This document shows, piece after piece, positions 10,071 through 18,332 of a stretch of DNA of 64,000 bases. Below the pieces are notes generated by a model. That model did not search any database and was not told where the DNA came from. It saw only the letters and a list, made by a program, of their open reading frames with translations. The DNA lies in the NCBI RefSeq assembly GCF_028649395.1, contig NZ_JAQSUW010000013.1:1-64000 (forward strand), given 5' to 3'. The DNA comes from Pseudomonas sp. Gutcm_11s. Its GTDB lineage: Bacteria; Pseudomonadota; Gammaproteobacteria; Pseudomonadales; Pseudomonadaceae. The translations under genes were made by a program, and so were the position numbers. Each line of letters begins with the position of its first letter. Position 1 is the first letter of the stretch.

Positions 10071-11231
10071 GTGTCGCCACATTCCGAATGGTTGGATGAG
10101 GTACGCCCCAACCCTTACGCCGAGCAGCTGTCCCAGGGCTTCCGCTGCCTGCGTTTCGTGCCCGCTATCGAACTTGAATACCGCGCCCACGTGCTGCGCG
10201 AGAGCTCCTACCTGCGGCGGGTGGCTCTGCTCTTCGCGGTGAGCGTGTGGGCACTATTCGTGGTCGCCGACTTCTGGATGCTCGATGCGCCCGTGCTCTA
10301 TGCCGCATTCGCCATTCGCCTCGGCGTGCTGGGTCTGCTGCTGGTGTGTGGTCGCATGATCATCGGGCGCCGCTATCCACACCTGACCGGGCCGCTGAGC
10401 ATCGCCTGCATTGGCTCCATGGGTCTGGGGGCGGCGGCGATCATCGCCCTGGCGCATCACCAGGCAGCGAATTTCCCCTACGAGGGGCTGCTGCTGGTGT
10501 GTATCGCCGCCTATTTCCTGGTCGGTCTGCGCCTGTCCGAGGCGTTGTTTACCTCGCTGTTGGTGGTGCTGGTGTACGGCGTGCTCGAAGTCCTGGTCGG
10601 GCTGGCGCCGGAGCGGCTGTTCAACAACCTGCTGTTCCTGCTGGTCGGCAACCTGATCGGTGCGGTGGGTTGCTACCTGCTGGAGCTCAAGTCGCGCGAG
10701 CAGTTCCTGGTCAGCCGCCTGATGGGCCTGCTGGTACACCGTGACAGCCTCACCGGCCTGCACAACCGCCGCAGCTTCGATCGCGAACTGCCCAAGCTCT
10801 GGCGCCTGGGCCTGCGCGAGGGGCGCTCAATCGCGCTGCTGCTCTGCGATGTCGACCACTTCAAGGCCTACAACGACCACTACGGCCACCAGGCCGGAGA
10901 CCAGGCCCTGCGCCAGGTCGGCGAGGTGCTGCAGCAGGGTGGCCGGCGCCCCTTGGACATGGCCGTCCGCCTGGGCGGCGAGGAATTTGCCGTGCTGCTC
11001 TACGACATCTCGCCGGAGGAGGCGCGTCAGCGTGCCGAGACCCTGCGCCAGATGTTGGAGGAGCGCGCTATCGCCCACTGCGGATCGGCAGTGGCGGACG
11101 TGCTGACCCTGTCCATCGGCGTGGCCTGTCGCCCGCCGGCGGCGGATGAAGATCCCTTCGGCCTGTGCGCGCACGCCGACCGTGCCCTGTACGAGGCCAA
11201 GGCCTTCGGTCGTAATCAGGTCGTGACCTGA
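10071..11231 (+). CDS. Membrane-bound diguanylate cyclase (GGEEF), HsbD-like
   Basis: 386 aa. About 50 cytoplasmic residues, then a block of roughly six hydrophobic helices (about 45-200), then a GGDEF domain (about 215-385). The active site is intact (GGEEF) and an allosteric I-site RPLD lies five residues before it, so an active, product-inhibited enzyme making c-di-GMP is expected. The GTG start has GAGAGG upstream. Position next to recQ and the DUF2804 gene recalls PA3343 (HsbD) of P. aeruginosa; this is from memory. The hptB-hsbR-hsbA genes that I recall on the far side of recQ there are not found here. c-di-GMP made here could act on LapD. Confidence 0.88.
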   Translation: MSPHSEWLDEVRPNPYAEQLSQGFRCLRFVPAIELEYRAHVLRESSYLRRVALLFAVSVWALFVVADFWMLDAPVLYAAFAIRLGVLGLLLVCGRMIIGRRYPHLTGPLSIACIGSMGLGAAAIIALAHHQAANFPYEGLLLVCIAAYFLVGLRLSEALFTSLLVVLVYGVLEVLVGLAPERLFNNLLFLLVGNLIGAVGCYLLELKSREQFLVSRLMGLLVHRDSLTGLHNRRSFDRELPKLWRLGLREGRSIALLLCDVDHFKAYNDHYGHQAGDQALRQVGEVLQQGGRRPLDMAVRLGGEEFAVLLYDISPEEARQRAETLRQMLEERAIAHCGSAVADVLTLSIGVACRPPAADEDPFGLCAHADRALYEAKAFGRNQVVT

Positions 11232-11315
11232 AGCGTCACACCGGCTGGCGTGAATGGTCGCTCTCGCCAGCCGGTCCGGCTGCTAGCATCGGCGCTTTCC
11301 CCAGGAAGCGCACTC

Positions 11316-12320
11316 ATGGAACGACTGATCCAGGCCGGCGGCCAGCCTCACTACGGCATCTTCCCGGCTGCGCCGGGTGAAGTGAACTGGCGCGATTTCG
11401 ACTTCCGCTCGCCCATGGGTCGGCGTCTGGGTGCCCTGGCCAAGTGGCGGCGTTTTCACCAGTTCCAGTACTTCGGCATCGTCAGCGACGAGCTGATCGG
11501 CGGCTGCGCGCTGGCCGATATCAGCCTGCTCAGCGTGGGTTTCGTCTATCTGTTCCATCCGGCCAGCGGACGCATGATCGAACGCCAGTTCAAGCGGCCG
11601 CTGGGCCTGGGCGCGGACTTCTCGCCGCGGCCCAACCAGGGCGCCTGCGAGCTGCGCAGCGGCGCCAATCTGCTGCGTCTGGACAACAGCGGCAGCGACA
11701 AGCGCCTGCTGGTGGAGCTGGATGACGGCACGCGCATCGAGGCGAGCTTCTCCGAGCAGCAGTTCCAGCCCATGTGCGTCTGCACCCCGACAGCCGTCAA
11801 CGGCTGGGTCTATGCGCAGAAGGTCGCGGGGGTGCGTTGCACGGGTAGCGTGCGCAGCGCTCTGGGCGATTTCGATCTGCAGGCGCTGGGCGCCTTCGCC
11901 CATCACGATTGGTCGGCTGGCTACATGCGCCCGGAGACCTTCTGGAACTGGGCCTGCCTGTCCGGGCAAGTGGCTGGAACACGGGTCGGCCTCAACCTGT
12001 CCTGCGGGGTCAACGAGACCAGTTTCAGCGAGAACTGCTACTGGCTGGACGGCGAGCTGCTGCCGGTCGGCGGCGTGCATTTCCAGTTCGATCGCGACGA
12101 CCCGCTGCAACCCTGGCGGATCGTTTCCGGTGACGGGCAGGTGGAGCTGACCTTCCATGGTCATGGTCTGCACCGTGAGCGCCTGAACCTGGGCGTGCTG
12201 GCGAGCAACTTCAAGCAGGTGTTTGGTTGCTTCCAGGGCACCCTGCGGCCGCCGGGCAGGGAGCCCCTGGTGATCGACAACCTGTGGGGCTTCGTCGAGG
12301 ATCAGTATGTCAAATGGTGA
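11316..12320 (+). CDS. DUF2804 family protein
   Basis: 334 aa, no signal peptide or membrane helices, rich in aromatic residues and beta-strand patterns. It looks like the DUF2804 family (N-terminal ...GIFPAAPGEVNWRDFDFRSP; central HHDWSAGYMRPETFWNW). The family is thought to have a lipocalin/hydroxysteroid-like beta fold; no reaction is known to me. The ATG at 11316 has AGGAAG 7 bases upstream. It follows the cyclase by 84 bases on the same strand and could be cotranscribed. Confidence 0.78.
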   Translation: MERLIQAGGQPHYGIFPAAPGEVNWRDFDFRSPMGRRLGALAKWRRFHQFQYFGIVSDELIGGCALADISLLSVGFVYLFHPASGRMIERQFKRPLGLGADFSPRPNQGACELRSGANLLRLDNSGSDKRLLVELDDGTRIEASFSEQQFQPMCVCTPTAVNGWVYAQKVAGVRCTGSVRSALGDFDLQALGAFAHHDWSAGYMRPETFWNWACLSGQVAGTRVGLNLSCGVNETSFSENCYWLDGELLPVGGVHFQFDRDDPLQPWRIVSGDGQVELTFHGHGLHRERLNLGVLASNFKQVFGCFQGTLRPPGREPLVIDNLWGFVEDQYVKW

Positions 12321-12356
12321 CGGCAGGCTTGGCGGCCGGCGCGGCTGGAGTTATGG

Positions 12357-12368
12357 TTAGTTGACTAA
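12357..12368. promoter_or_regulatory. SlyA-type operator before the MarR/SlyA gene
   Basis: TTAGTTGACTAA matches the SlyA consensus form TTAG-N4-CTAA (TTAGCAAGCTAA) and its inner TTAGT/ACTAA arms are perfect inverted repeats. It is 71 bases before the regulator start, suggesting autoregulation. Confidence 0.5.
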
Positions 12369-12439
12369 TAATTAGGTTTTTCTGCTGTCCACGCACACTC
12401 AGGGGAGGGGACGGTAGCGGAAGCCAAAGAGAGTCTTCT

Positions 12440-12874
12440 ATGCACAGTTTCGCGCACCACAGTTTTGGCATGCAGCTAGCCCAGCTTTCCCGCGCCTGGC
12501 GCGCCGAGCTGGACCGGCGTCTCTCCGGCTTAGGCCTGTCCCAGGCACGCTGGCTGGTGCTCCTGCACCTGGCTCTGCTCAAGGAGCCGCCGACCCAGCG
12601 TGAGCTGGCGCAGACCGTGGGGGTAGAGGGGCCGACCCTGGCCCGCCTGCTCGACGGCCTGGAGGCCCAGGAGTTGGTGCGACGCATTGCCGTGCCGGAG
12701 GATCGCCGGGCCAAGAAGGTGGTGTTGAGCGACAAGGCGCGTCCGCTGATCGAGCAAATCGAGAGCATCGCCCAGCAGCTTCGCCAGGAGCTGTTCGCCG
12801 GCGTCAGCGAGGAAGAACAGCGTCTATGTCAGGGCATCCACGCCCGCATCCTGAGCAATCTGGAAAAAATCTGA
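12440..12874 (+). CDS. MarR-family transcriptional regulator, SlyA-like
   Basis: 144 aa. Winged helix-turn-helix with QRELAQTVGVEGPTLARLLDGLE as recognition region and the DRRAKKVVLS wing; the N-terminus (LAQLSRAWRAELDRRL) aligns with SlyA/RovA. It binds palindromic DNA as a dimer, usually released by small aromatic ligands. A SlyA-form operator lies upstream. Its targets may include itself and the FimV-like gene 230 bases downstream; this is inference. Confidence 0.87.
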   Translation: MHSFAHHSFGMQLAQLSRAWRAELDRRLSGLGLSQARWLVLLHLALLKEPPTQRELAQTVGVEGPTLARLLDGLEAQELVRRIAVPEDRRAKKVVLSDKARPLIEQIESIAQQLRQELFAGVSEEEQRLCQGIHARILSNLEKI

Positions 12875-13104
12875 TTAGTGCCAATTAGTTAGTGATGTTA
12901 TTGTGCTATCTCGATTTTGCATAAGTGCCGATTGGCGTTCCCGCTGACGGTTTCTTAAGCTGACTTCATGCCCGTAGCTGTTGTGCTAGGGGCATGTCGG
13001 GTTGCAAGGGAAGGCCTGCCCGTCATCTTTTCCACCCACCAGGCCTGCCGGGGATAAGCATTCCCAGGGACAGCGGGCCGGTGCGTGTGACCGGGAGAGG
13101 CCGC

Positions 13105-15120
13105 ATGGCTCGAATCCGTGACCTGCTCCTGACCCTGGCGTCGGGGTCGGCGTTCTACTCGGGGCTGGTTCCCGCCCTGGGCCTGGGCGAGATCAACTTG
13201 CACTCGGCGCTCAACCAGCCGCTGGACGCAGAGATCGAGCTGTACCAGATCGGTGATCTCGGCAGCGACGAGATCAAGGTGCGTCTGGCTTCGGCCGAGG
13301 AATTCAACCGGGCCGGTGTCGAGCGTTACTACTTCCTCAACGATCTGCGTTTCGCCCCCATGCTCGATGGCGGGCGTACACGTATCCGCGTGGTCTCCAG
13401 CAAACCGGTGCGCGAGCCGTATCTGAACTTCATCGTCGAGGTGGCGCGTCCCGGTGGCACGCTGCTGCGCGAGTACACGGTACTCATCGATCCGCCAGGC
13501 ATGACCTATGGCCAGCAGGCCTCGCCGCAGGCGCCCGCCCGGGTCGAGCGCAACGAAGTGGCGGCCCGCCTGGCGGCACCGCGTGCGGTGCCACCAGCCA
13601 TTCGTGGCGAGCGCTATCGCGTGCAGCGTGGCGACAGCCTGTGGAGCATCGCCGGTCGCCTGCAGGGCGCCGGCGCCACGGCCAGCCGCGAAGCGCTGAT
13701 GGCCGATATCCATGCCCTCAATCCCCAGGCCTTCGCCGGTGGTGACATCAATCGCCTGCGCGCCGAGGCCGAGCTGCTGCTGCCGGACTCCGTAGCGGCA
13801 GGTGCGTCTCCAGCGCCGGTGTCCGCTCCCGTGATGCAGCAGCCGGTAGTCGATGCACCGGCAGGCAATGTGGTGCAGGAGTCGGTCGAGATTGAGCAGC
13901 GCCAGGCCGATGCCGAACTGGTCGAGGTCACTGCGCAGAATCAGGCCCTGCAGGACAATCTGGTCGCATTGCAGGACCAGCTGTCGCAGCTGCAGGCGCA
14001 GATGGCCGAGAAGGATCGCCAGCTGCAGCAGATCCACGATGAATTGCAGCAACGCCGTGAAGCGCCGCCGGCGCCGGTCGCCGAGTCTGCGCGGCTGCCA
14101 GTTGCCCCGGCTCCCGTGGCTGTGGAGAAAGACAGCGGCAGCCTGATGATGTGGTTGCTCGGCTCCGCGCTCGGCCTGCTGTTGCTGGCTGCGGCCTGGC
14201 TGCTGGGTCGCCGCCGTACCCCGGCGAAGCCGGCCGAGCCTCAGCGCCGTGCGGCAGCTCCCGTCGTGCGTCCGCAGGTGCGTGTGGTGGCCGCTGCCCC
14301 CGTACGTGCCGAGGCGGAGCCGGAAGAGCCGCCGGCTCCGGCTCCCGGCCTGACCCCGCCGCGCCTGCCGACTGGCGTGGCCGACCCGCTGGAAGGCGCC
14401 AACATCTACATCGCCTACGGTCGCTTCTCCGAGGCTGCCAGTGCGCTACGCAAGGGCATTGCCCTGCAGCCGGCGCGCCTCGATCTGCGTCTGCGCCTGC
14501 TCGAGGTGCTCGGTGAGCTGGGCGATGGTTCCGCGTTCGCCGCCCAGCAGCAGGAGCTACAGGAAATGGGCGCCAGCCATATGCAGGTGGACCAGATCCG
14601 CGTGCGTTACGCCGCGACCCTGCGCCAGCCGCCGGAACAGGCACCGCTGGCCGATGCGGTACTGCAGCTGGATGATGTGAAGGCGCCGGTGGAGCCCCAG
14701 GACGAGTTCCAGCTCAATCTCGATGACCTGTCCCTGGACGCCGACTGGGGGCTGGCCAGTCCGTTCAAGCCCGAGCAGCCGGCGCGCAGCAAGGCGGTGC
14801 AGGAGCCGGCGTACGATCCGCACTTCCGCTCCAACCTGCAGCAGCTGCCGGATGTGCTGGAGATGGATCACATCGTCGAGGACTTCCGCCAAGAGCAGCT
14901 GCTGGACGACGAACTCACCGAGGCCTTCGCCAGTTCGGCGGAGAGCGATCTCGACCACCTGGCCGGCAATCGCGAGCATCTGGTCAAGCTGAACACGGCC
15001 CTGGCCTACATCGAACAGGGCGATATCGGCAGCGCCTGCGACATCCTCAACGAGGTGATCAGCAGCGGCGATGAACAGGAGCGTCAGCAGGCCCGGGAGC
15101 TGCTGGCCAAGATCGCCTGA
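13105..15120 (+). CDS. FimV-like LysM/TPR inner-membrane protein (FimV paralogue)
   Basis: 671 aa. Signal-like N-terminus, then the FimV N-terminal domain (LGLGEINLHSALNQPLDAEI; EPYLNFIVEV), a LysM peptidoglycan-binding motif (about 170-230, YRVQRGDSLWSIAGRL), coiled coil (about 255-315), one membrane helix (about 350-368), an acidic cytoplasmic region with TPR-like segments (ANIYIAYGRFSEAASALRKG), and the FimV C-terminal motif (LNTALAYIEQGDIGSACDIL). FimV organises type IV pilus assembly and polar c-di-GMP/cAMP signalling. True fimV usually sits by asd and truA; those genes are absent here and the protein is shorter than FimV (over 900 aa in P. aeruginosa), so I read this as a paralogue. The start at 13105 has GGGAGAGG upstream. 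Confidence 0.85.
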   Translation: MARIRDLLLTLASGSAFYSGLVPALGLGEINLHSALNQPLDAEIELYQIGDLGSDEIKVRLASAEEFNRAGVERYYFLNDLRFAPMLDGGRTRIRVVSSKPVREPYLNFIVEVARPGGTLLREYTVLIDPPGMTYGQQASPQAPARVERNEVAARLAAPRAVPPAIRGERYRVQRGDSLWSIAGRLQGAGATASREALMADIHALNPQAFAGGDINRLRAEAELLLPDSVAAGASPAPVSAPVMQQPVVDAPAGNVVQESVEIEQRQADAELVEVTAQNQALQDNLVALQDQLSQLQAQMAEKDRQLQQIHDELQQRREAPPAPVAESARLPVAPAPVAVEKDSGSLMMWLLGSALGLLLLAAAWLLGRRRTPAKPAEPQRRAAAPVVRPQVRVVAAAPVRAEAEPEEPPAPAPGLTPPRLPTGVADPLEGANIYIAYGRFSEAASALRKGIALQPARLDLRLRLLEVLGELGDGSAFAAQQQELQEMGASHMQVDQIRVRYAATLRQPPEQAPLADAVLQLDDVKAPVEPQDEFQLNLDDLSLDADWGLASPFKPEQPARSKAVQEPAYDPHFRSNLQQLPDVLEMDHIVEDFRQEQLLDDELTEAFASSAESDLDHLAGNREHLVKLNTALAYIEQGDIGSACDILNEVISSGDEQERQQARELLAKIA

Positions 15121-15138
15121 TTCGATTCAGGGCGGGAA

Positions 15139-15169
15139 GACAACGCCGCGGTAGAGCCGCGGCGTTGTC
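15139..15169 (+). terminator. Hairpin terminator after the FimV-like gene
   Basis: A perfect 13-bp GC-rich stem (15139-15151 with 15157-15169) with a 5-nt loop follows the stop by 18 bases. The tail CCTTTGT is T-poor, so termination strength is uncertain. Confidence 0.65.
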
Positions 15170-15216
15170 CTTTGTGGGGCGCTATGATGGCGGCCCTTTT
15201 CGTTATGGAGCGTTCC

Positions 15217-15495
15217 ATGTCCAGCAAGCCCGAGGTCGTGATCACCTACTGCACCCAATGCCAATGGCTGCTGCGCTCGGCCTGGCTGGCCCAGGAGCTG
15301 CTCAGCACCTTCTCCGACGAGCTGGGCATGGTCAGCCTGCAGCCGGGCACCGGCGGGGTGTTCCGCATCGTCTGCGACGGCGTGCAGCTGTGGGAGCGCA
15401 AGGCTGATGGTGGCTTCCCCGAGGCCAAGGAGCTCAAGCAGCGCCTGCGCGACCTGATCGACCCGGAGCGCGACCTCGGCCACAACGACCGCTGA
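15217..15495 (+). CDS. SelT/SelW/SelH (Rdx) family thioredoxin-like protein
   Basis: 92 aa. The CxxC redox motif appears early as ITYCTQCQW, with the family core GGVFRIVCDGVQLWERKADGGFPEAKELKQ following. This is the Cys-containing bacterial form of the selenoprotein W-like fold; its substrate is unknown, with a redox role assumed. The ATG at 15217 has GGAG upstream at good spacing; earlier in-frame ATGs at 15184, 15187 and 15205 have no better site. Confidence 0.88.
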   Translation: MSSKPEVVITYCTQCQWLLRSAWLAQELLSTFSDELGMVSLQPGTGGVFRIVCDGVQLWERKADGGFPEAKELKQRLRDLIDPERDLGHNDR

Positions 15496-15617
15496 GCCTT
15501 TGTATCAACCTCTTTACCCGTCTTTTACCCGCCTCTGACGTTGCACCGGCGGGCCTCGCGGAATAATTGCCGCGAGGCCGCACTTGCCGGCCGCAATGAT
15601 CGAACGAGGTGAATAAC

Positions 15618-16121
15618 ATGCGACGCCCCCTGCGCATCATCGGCCTGAGCCTGATGCTTTTCGGTATTTCCGGCAGCCTGCAGGCCGGGCCCGGAGGGCC
15701 GGGTGGCCCTGGGCCTGGCGGTCATCCGGGCGGCTCCTGGGGGCCGGGACCGAGCCCGCACGGTGGTGGTCATGGCTTGCCGTCCTTCGCACGCGAGCTG
15801 TGGATCGGCAGCATGCTGTACTTCGTCGCGGCCGGTACCTACTACCTGTGGAACTCCAATAGCCAGCGCTACGAGGTGGTCAGCCCGCCGCCGGCGGTGC
15901 AGGGCAATGCGGTAGCCAGCTACGAAGTGATCGCCTATCCGGCCAGTGGCCAGAGCGTCGACCAGCAGGGTCGCGATCGCTACGAGTGCCACAGCTGGGC
16001 GGTAGCGCAGAGCGGCTTCGATCCCGCCACAGCGACCCAGCCGGTCGGCGCCGAGAGTGCCGACCGTTATCGCCGGGCACTGGGCGCCTGCCTGACCGGG
16101 CGTGGCTACAGCGTCAACTGA
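15618..16121 (+). CDS. Exported glycine-rich protein (probably DUF6515)
   Basis: 167 aa. Cleavable signal peptide (about 1-23), a Gly/Pro/His-rich low-complexity stretch (about 24-55), a hydrophobic segment around LWIGSMLYFVAAGTYYLW, then a small domain ending in YECHSWAV...YRRALGACLTGRGYSVN with two cysteines that may form a disulfide. I recall this ending in DUF6515 proteins. Role unknown; envelope location expected. ATG at 15618 is chosen with GAGGTG 6 bases upstream over the GTG at 15609. Its end overlaps the end of the convergent EamA gene by 8 bp. Confidence 0.72.
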   Translation: MRRPLRIIGLSLMLFGISGSLQAGPGGPGGPGPGGHPGGSWGPGPSPHGGGHGLPSFARELWIGSMLYFVAAGTYYLWNSNSQRYEVVSPPPAVQGNAVASYEVIAYPASGQSVDQQGRDRYECHSWAVAQSGFDPATATQPVGAESADRYRRALGACLTGRGYSVN

Positions 16122-16986
16122 GGTCGTCGACCGTGGCGGCGCGCTTGCTCAGGCGCGCCGAGAGGATGGTGGCGAGCAGGATCAGCGCGCCACCGAAGAG
16201 CATGCGCAGGCCCGGCTGCTCGTTGAAAATCCACCAGGCGAAGAGGATGCCGTAGACCGGCTCCAGGGCGAACACCACCGAGGCGCTGCGCGCGTTGAGC
16301 ACGCGCAGGCTGGCGACGAACAGGCTGTGCGCCAGCGCCGTGCAAAGCAGGCCGAGCAGGGCGATCCACAACCAGTCCATGGGCCGCACATCGCTCAGCA
16401 GGCCGCCGGCCATTGGCAGGCATACCAGCACGATGCCGAGGTTCTGCCAGTAGGCCGCCTGGGCTGGCTTGATGCCGGCCGTGGTGGCGCGGTTGCCCAC
16501 CGAGACCATGGCGAACAGCAGGCCGGACAGCACCGCCCAGCCCAGGCCGAGGGTGGCGTCGCTGCTGATGTCGAAGTGCGGAGTGACCAGCACCAGGCCC
16601 AGGCACACCAGCGCCACCACGCCCCATTCGGCGCGGCGGATGCGTTCGCGGAACAGCAGCCCCTCGAGCAGCACGGTGAAGGCCGGGAAGCTGGCGAAGC
16701 CGAGCGTGGCGATGCCGACGCCGGACACCTTGACCGCGATGAAGAAGGTCCACCAGTGCCCGCCCAGCAGCAGCCCTACCGCGGCCAGGGCCAGGCGCTG
16801 GCGATTGTTCAGGCGCGCGGCGGGCTCGCCGATGTGGGTGAACAGGCCCAGCGCGGCCATGGCGAACAGGGCGCGGCCGAACACGATCACCAGCGGTGCG
16901 GCCAGGGCCAGTTTGCCGAAGATGCCGGAGAGGCCGAAGAACACGGCGCCCAGGTGCAGGGCGAGAAGGGCGGTACGGTGTTGCAT
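16114..16986 (-). CDS. EamA/DMT-family transporter
   Basis: 290 aa with about ten hydrophobic helices in two EamA repeats (first half around ALLALHLGAVFFGLSGIFGK, second around LGLGWAVLSGLLFAMVSVGN). Drug/metabolite transporter superfamily; typically exports amino acids or related metabolites. Substrate cannot be read from the sequence. The ATG at 16986 follows a weak GGAA site. Confidence 0.87.
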   Translation of the reverse strand: MQHRTALLALHLGAVFFGLSGIFGKLALAAPLVIVFGRALFAMAALGLFTHIGEPAARLNNRQRLALAAVGLLLGGHWWTFFIAVKVSGVGIATLGFASFPAFTVLLEGLLFRERIRRAEWGVVALVCLGLVLVTPHFDISSDATLGLGWAVLSGLLFAMVSVGNRATTAGIKPAQAAYWQNLGIVLVCLPMAGGLLSDVRPMDWLWIALLGLLCTALAHSLFVASLRVLNARSASVVFALEPVYGILFAWWIFNEQPGLRMLFGGALILLATILSARLSKRAATVDDLS

Positions 16987-17030
16987 GCGGGTTCCAGACT
17001 GCGGAAAGGGTTGGGAATGTTGTGAGGCTA

Positions 17031-17366
17031 TCAGGCCAGGCGAGCGCCGTTGGGCAATGGCCGGTCGAAGCTGGTCAGCACCACCTTGCCATCCTGATCG
17101 TAGACACCGGTCACCAGTACCTCCGAGCGTACGCCGGCCACGCGTTTCGGTGCGAAGTTGCACACGCACAGCACCTGGCGGCCGATCAGCTCCTCGGCGC
17201 CGTAGTGGGCGGTGAGCTGGGCGCTGGAAGCCTTCACGCCAAGCTCGCCGAGGTCCACTTCCAGCACGTAGGCCGGCTTGATCGCCTTGTCGTTGAGGCG
17301 GGCGCTGAGCATGGTGCCGACGCGCAGCTCCACGCGCTCGAAGTCCTGCCATTCGATGATCTGCAT
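17031..17366 (-). CDS. csaA: CsaA-like tRNA-binding domain protein
   Basis: 111 aa, a single OB-fold tRNA-binding domain as in CsaA/YgjH: VELRVGTMLSARLNDKAIKPAYVLEVD, then QLTAHYGAEELIGRQVLCVCNF and the ending FDRPLPNGARL. Proteins of this kind bind tRNA; CsaA in Bacillus was described as export-related/chaperone-like. It sits downstream of the AraC regulator on the same strand. As I recall, the neighbouring plcP, agt and araC genes have the same arrangement in P. aeruginosa. Confidence 0.88.
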   Translation of the reverse strand: MQIIEWQDFERVELRVGTMLSARLNDKAIKPAYVLEVDLGELGVKASSAQLTAHYGAEELIGRQVLCVCNFAPKRVAGVRSEVLVTGVYDQDGKVVLTSFDRPLPNGARLA

Positions 17367-17456
17367 GCCGATTCTCCTAAGTGATCGGCCGAGTCTAGGC
17401 GCAGCACGGCATTCGCGTCTGTCGCGCGTCTCGCGGGATTTGTCGCAGGACTCGCG

Positions 17457-18200
17457 TCAGGCTCCGCTGCGCAGTTGCCGCGGGGTGACGCCGAATTCAC
17501 GCACCAGCGCAGCGGTGAAGGCGCTCTGCGAGCCGTAGCCGACCCGCGCGGCCACTTCGCCGACAGGCAGGCGACTGCCGAGCAGCAGTTCGCGGCCCAG
17601 GCGCAGGCGGCGCAGGCGCACGTGGTCCATTGGCGTGTGACCGGTTTCGGCGAGGAAACGGGCATGGAAGCGTGCGCTGGACAGGCCGCACAGGCGCGCC
17701 AGGTCGGCGACCTGCAGCGGGTGGGCGCAGTGGCGTTCGATATAGGCATCGATCCTGGCCAGTGGCAGGCCGCTCGGAACGGCAGCCGCGGCATTGCTCA
17801 GGCTGGCCAGCAGCAGCGTGGCGCCTTGCTGCGCAATCACTTCGTCGTTGATCGGGCTGGCGGCGAGCCAGTCGACCAGTTGGCCCTGGGCCGGGTCCAG
17901 TTGCAGCCGGCCCGGCTTGTCCAGCAGGCGGCGGCTGGCGTCGGCATGGTGGCCGAGGCGTTGCTGCAGCCAGCCATCCATGGGTACGTCCAGCACCAGG
18001 CACTGGCTGCCCAGGGCGCTGGCGCAGGCGTGATGGGCGCCCGGTGGCACCACCGCCAGGCTCAGGCTGGAGACCTGGCAGCCACGTCCATCCACCTCGA
18101 AATCCAGCTGGCCGCTGAGGCCGAACACCAGTTGGGCGTGTTCGTGGCTGTGGGCGATCTGTTCGTGGTGGTAGTGGCGCAGGGAGAGCAGCTGGGACAT
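17457..18200 (-). CDS. AraC-family transcriptional regulator
   Basis: 247 aa. N-terminal cupin-type ligand domain (HYHHEQIAHSHEHAQLVFGL, ending near residue 80) and two C-terminal helix-turn-helix motifs (QVADLARLCGLSSARFHARF; PVGEVAARVGYGSQSAFTAA). The start is supported by AGGAG 6 bases upstream. It is divergent from plcP and shares its intergenic region, but the PHO half-sites point to PhoB rather than this protein for plcP control. Ligand unknown. Confidence 0.88.
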   Translation of the reverse strand: MSQLLSLRHYHHEQIAHSHEHAQLVFGLSGQLDFEVDGRGCQVSSLSLAVVPPGAHHACASALGSQCLVLDVPMDGWLQQRLGHHADASRRLLDKPGRLQLDPAQGQLVDWLAASPINDEVIAQQGATLLLASLSNAAAAVPSGLPLARIDAYIERHCAHPLQVADLARLCGLSSARFHARFLAETGHTPMDHVRLRRLRLGRELLLGSRLPVGEVAARVGYGSQSAFTAALVREFGVTPRQLRSGA

Positions 18201-18250
18201 GGCGGGCTCCTGATCGAGCGGCCAGTGTACACGCCGCGCCGCGCCGCCGG

Positions 18251-18279
18251 TTGTCACGCAATAGTCATGCGGATGTCAT
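18251..18279 (+). promoter_or_regulatory. Three tandem PHO-box half-sites upstream of plcP
   Basis: TTGTCAC (18251-18257), TAGTCAT (18262-18268) and ATGTCAT (18273-18279) are spaced exactly 11 bases apart with 4-base linkers, matching the PhoB arrangement CTGTCAT-N4-CTGTCAT and extending it by one half-site. They end 54 bases before the plcP start codon. Confidence 0.72.
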
Positions 18280-18332
18280 GGTTGTTTCACCGCTGCCGCG
18301 CAAGCTCGGCTAAACCCAGCCGGAGGCCGCCC

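Noticed and set aside
18262..18279. TAGTCAT/ATGTCAT repeats as an operator for the divergent AraC protein
   Set aside because: The 11-bp phased TGTCAT-type half-sites match PhoB; AraC-family sites are not of this form, though a dual role cannot be excluded.
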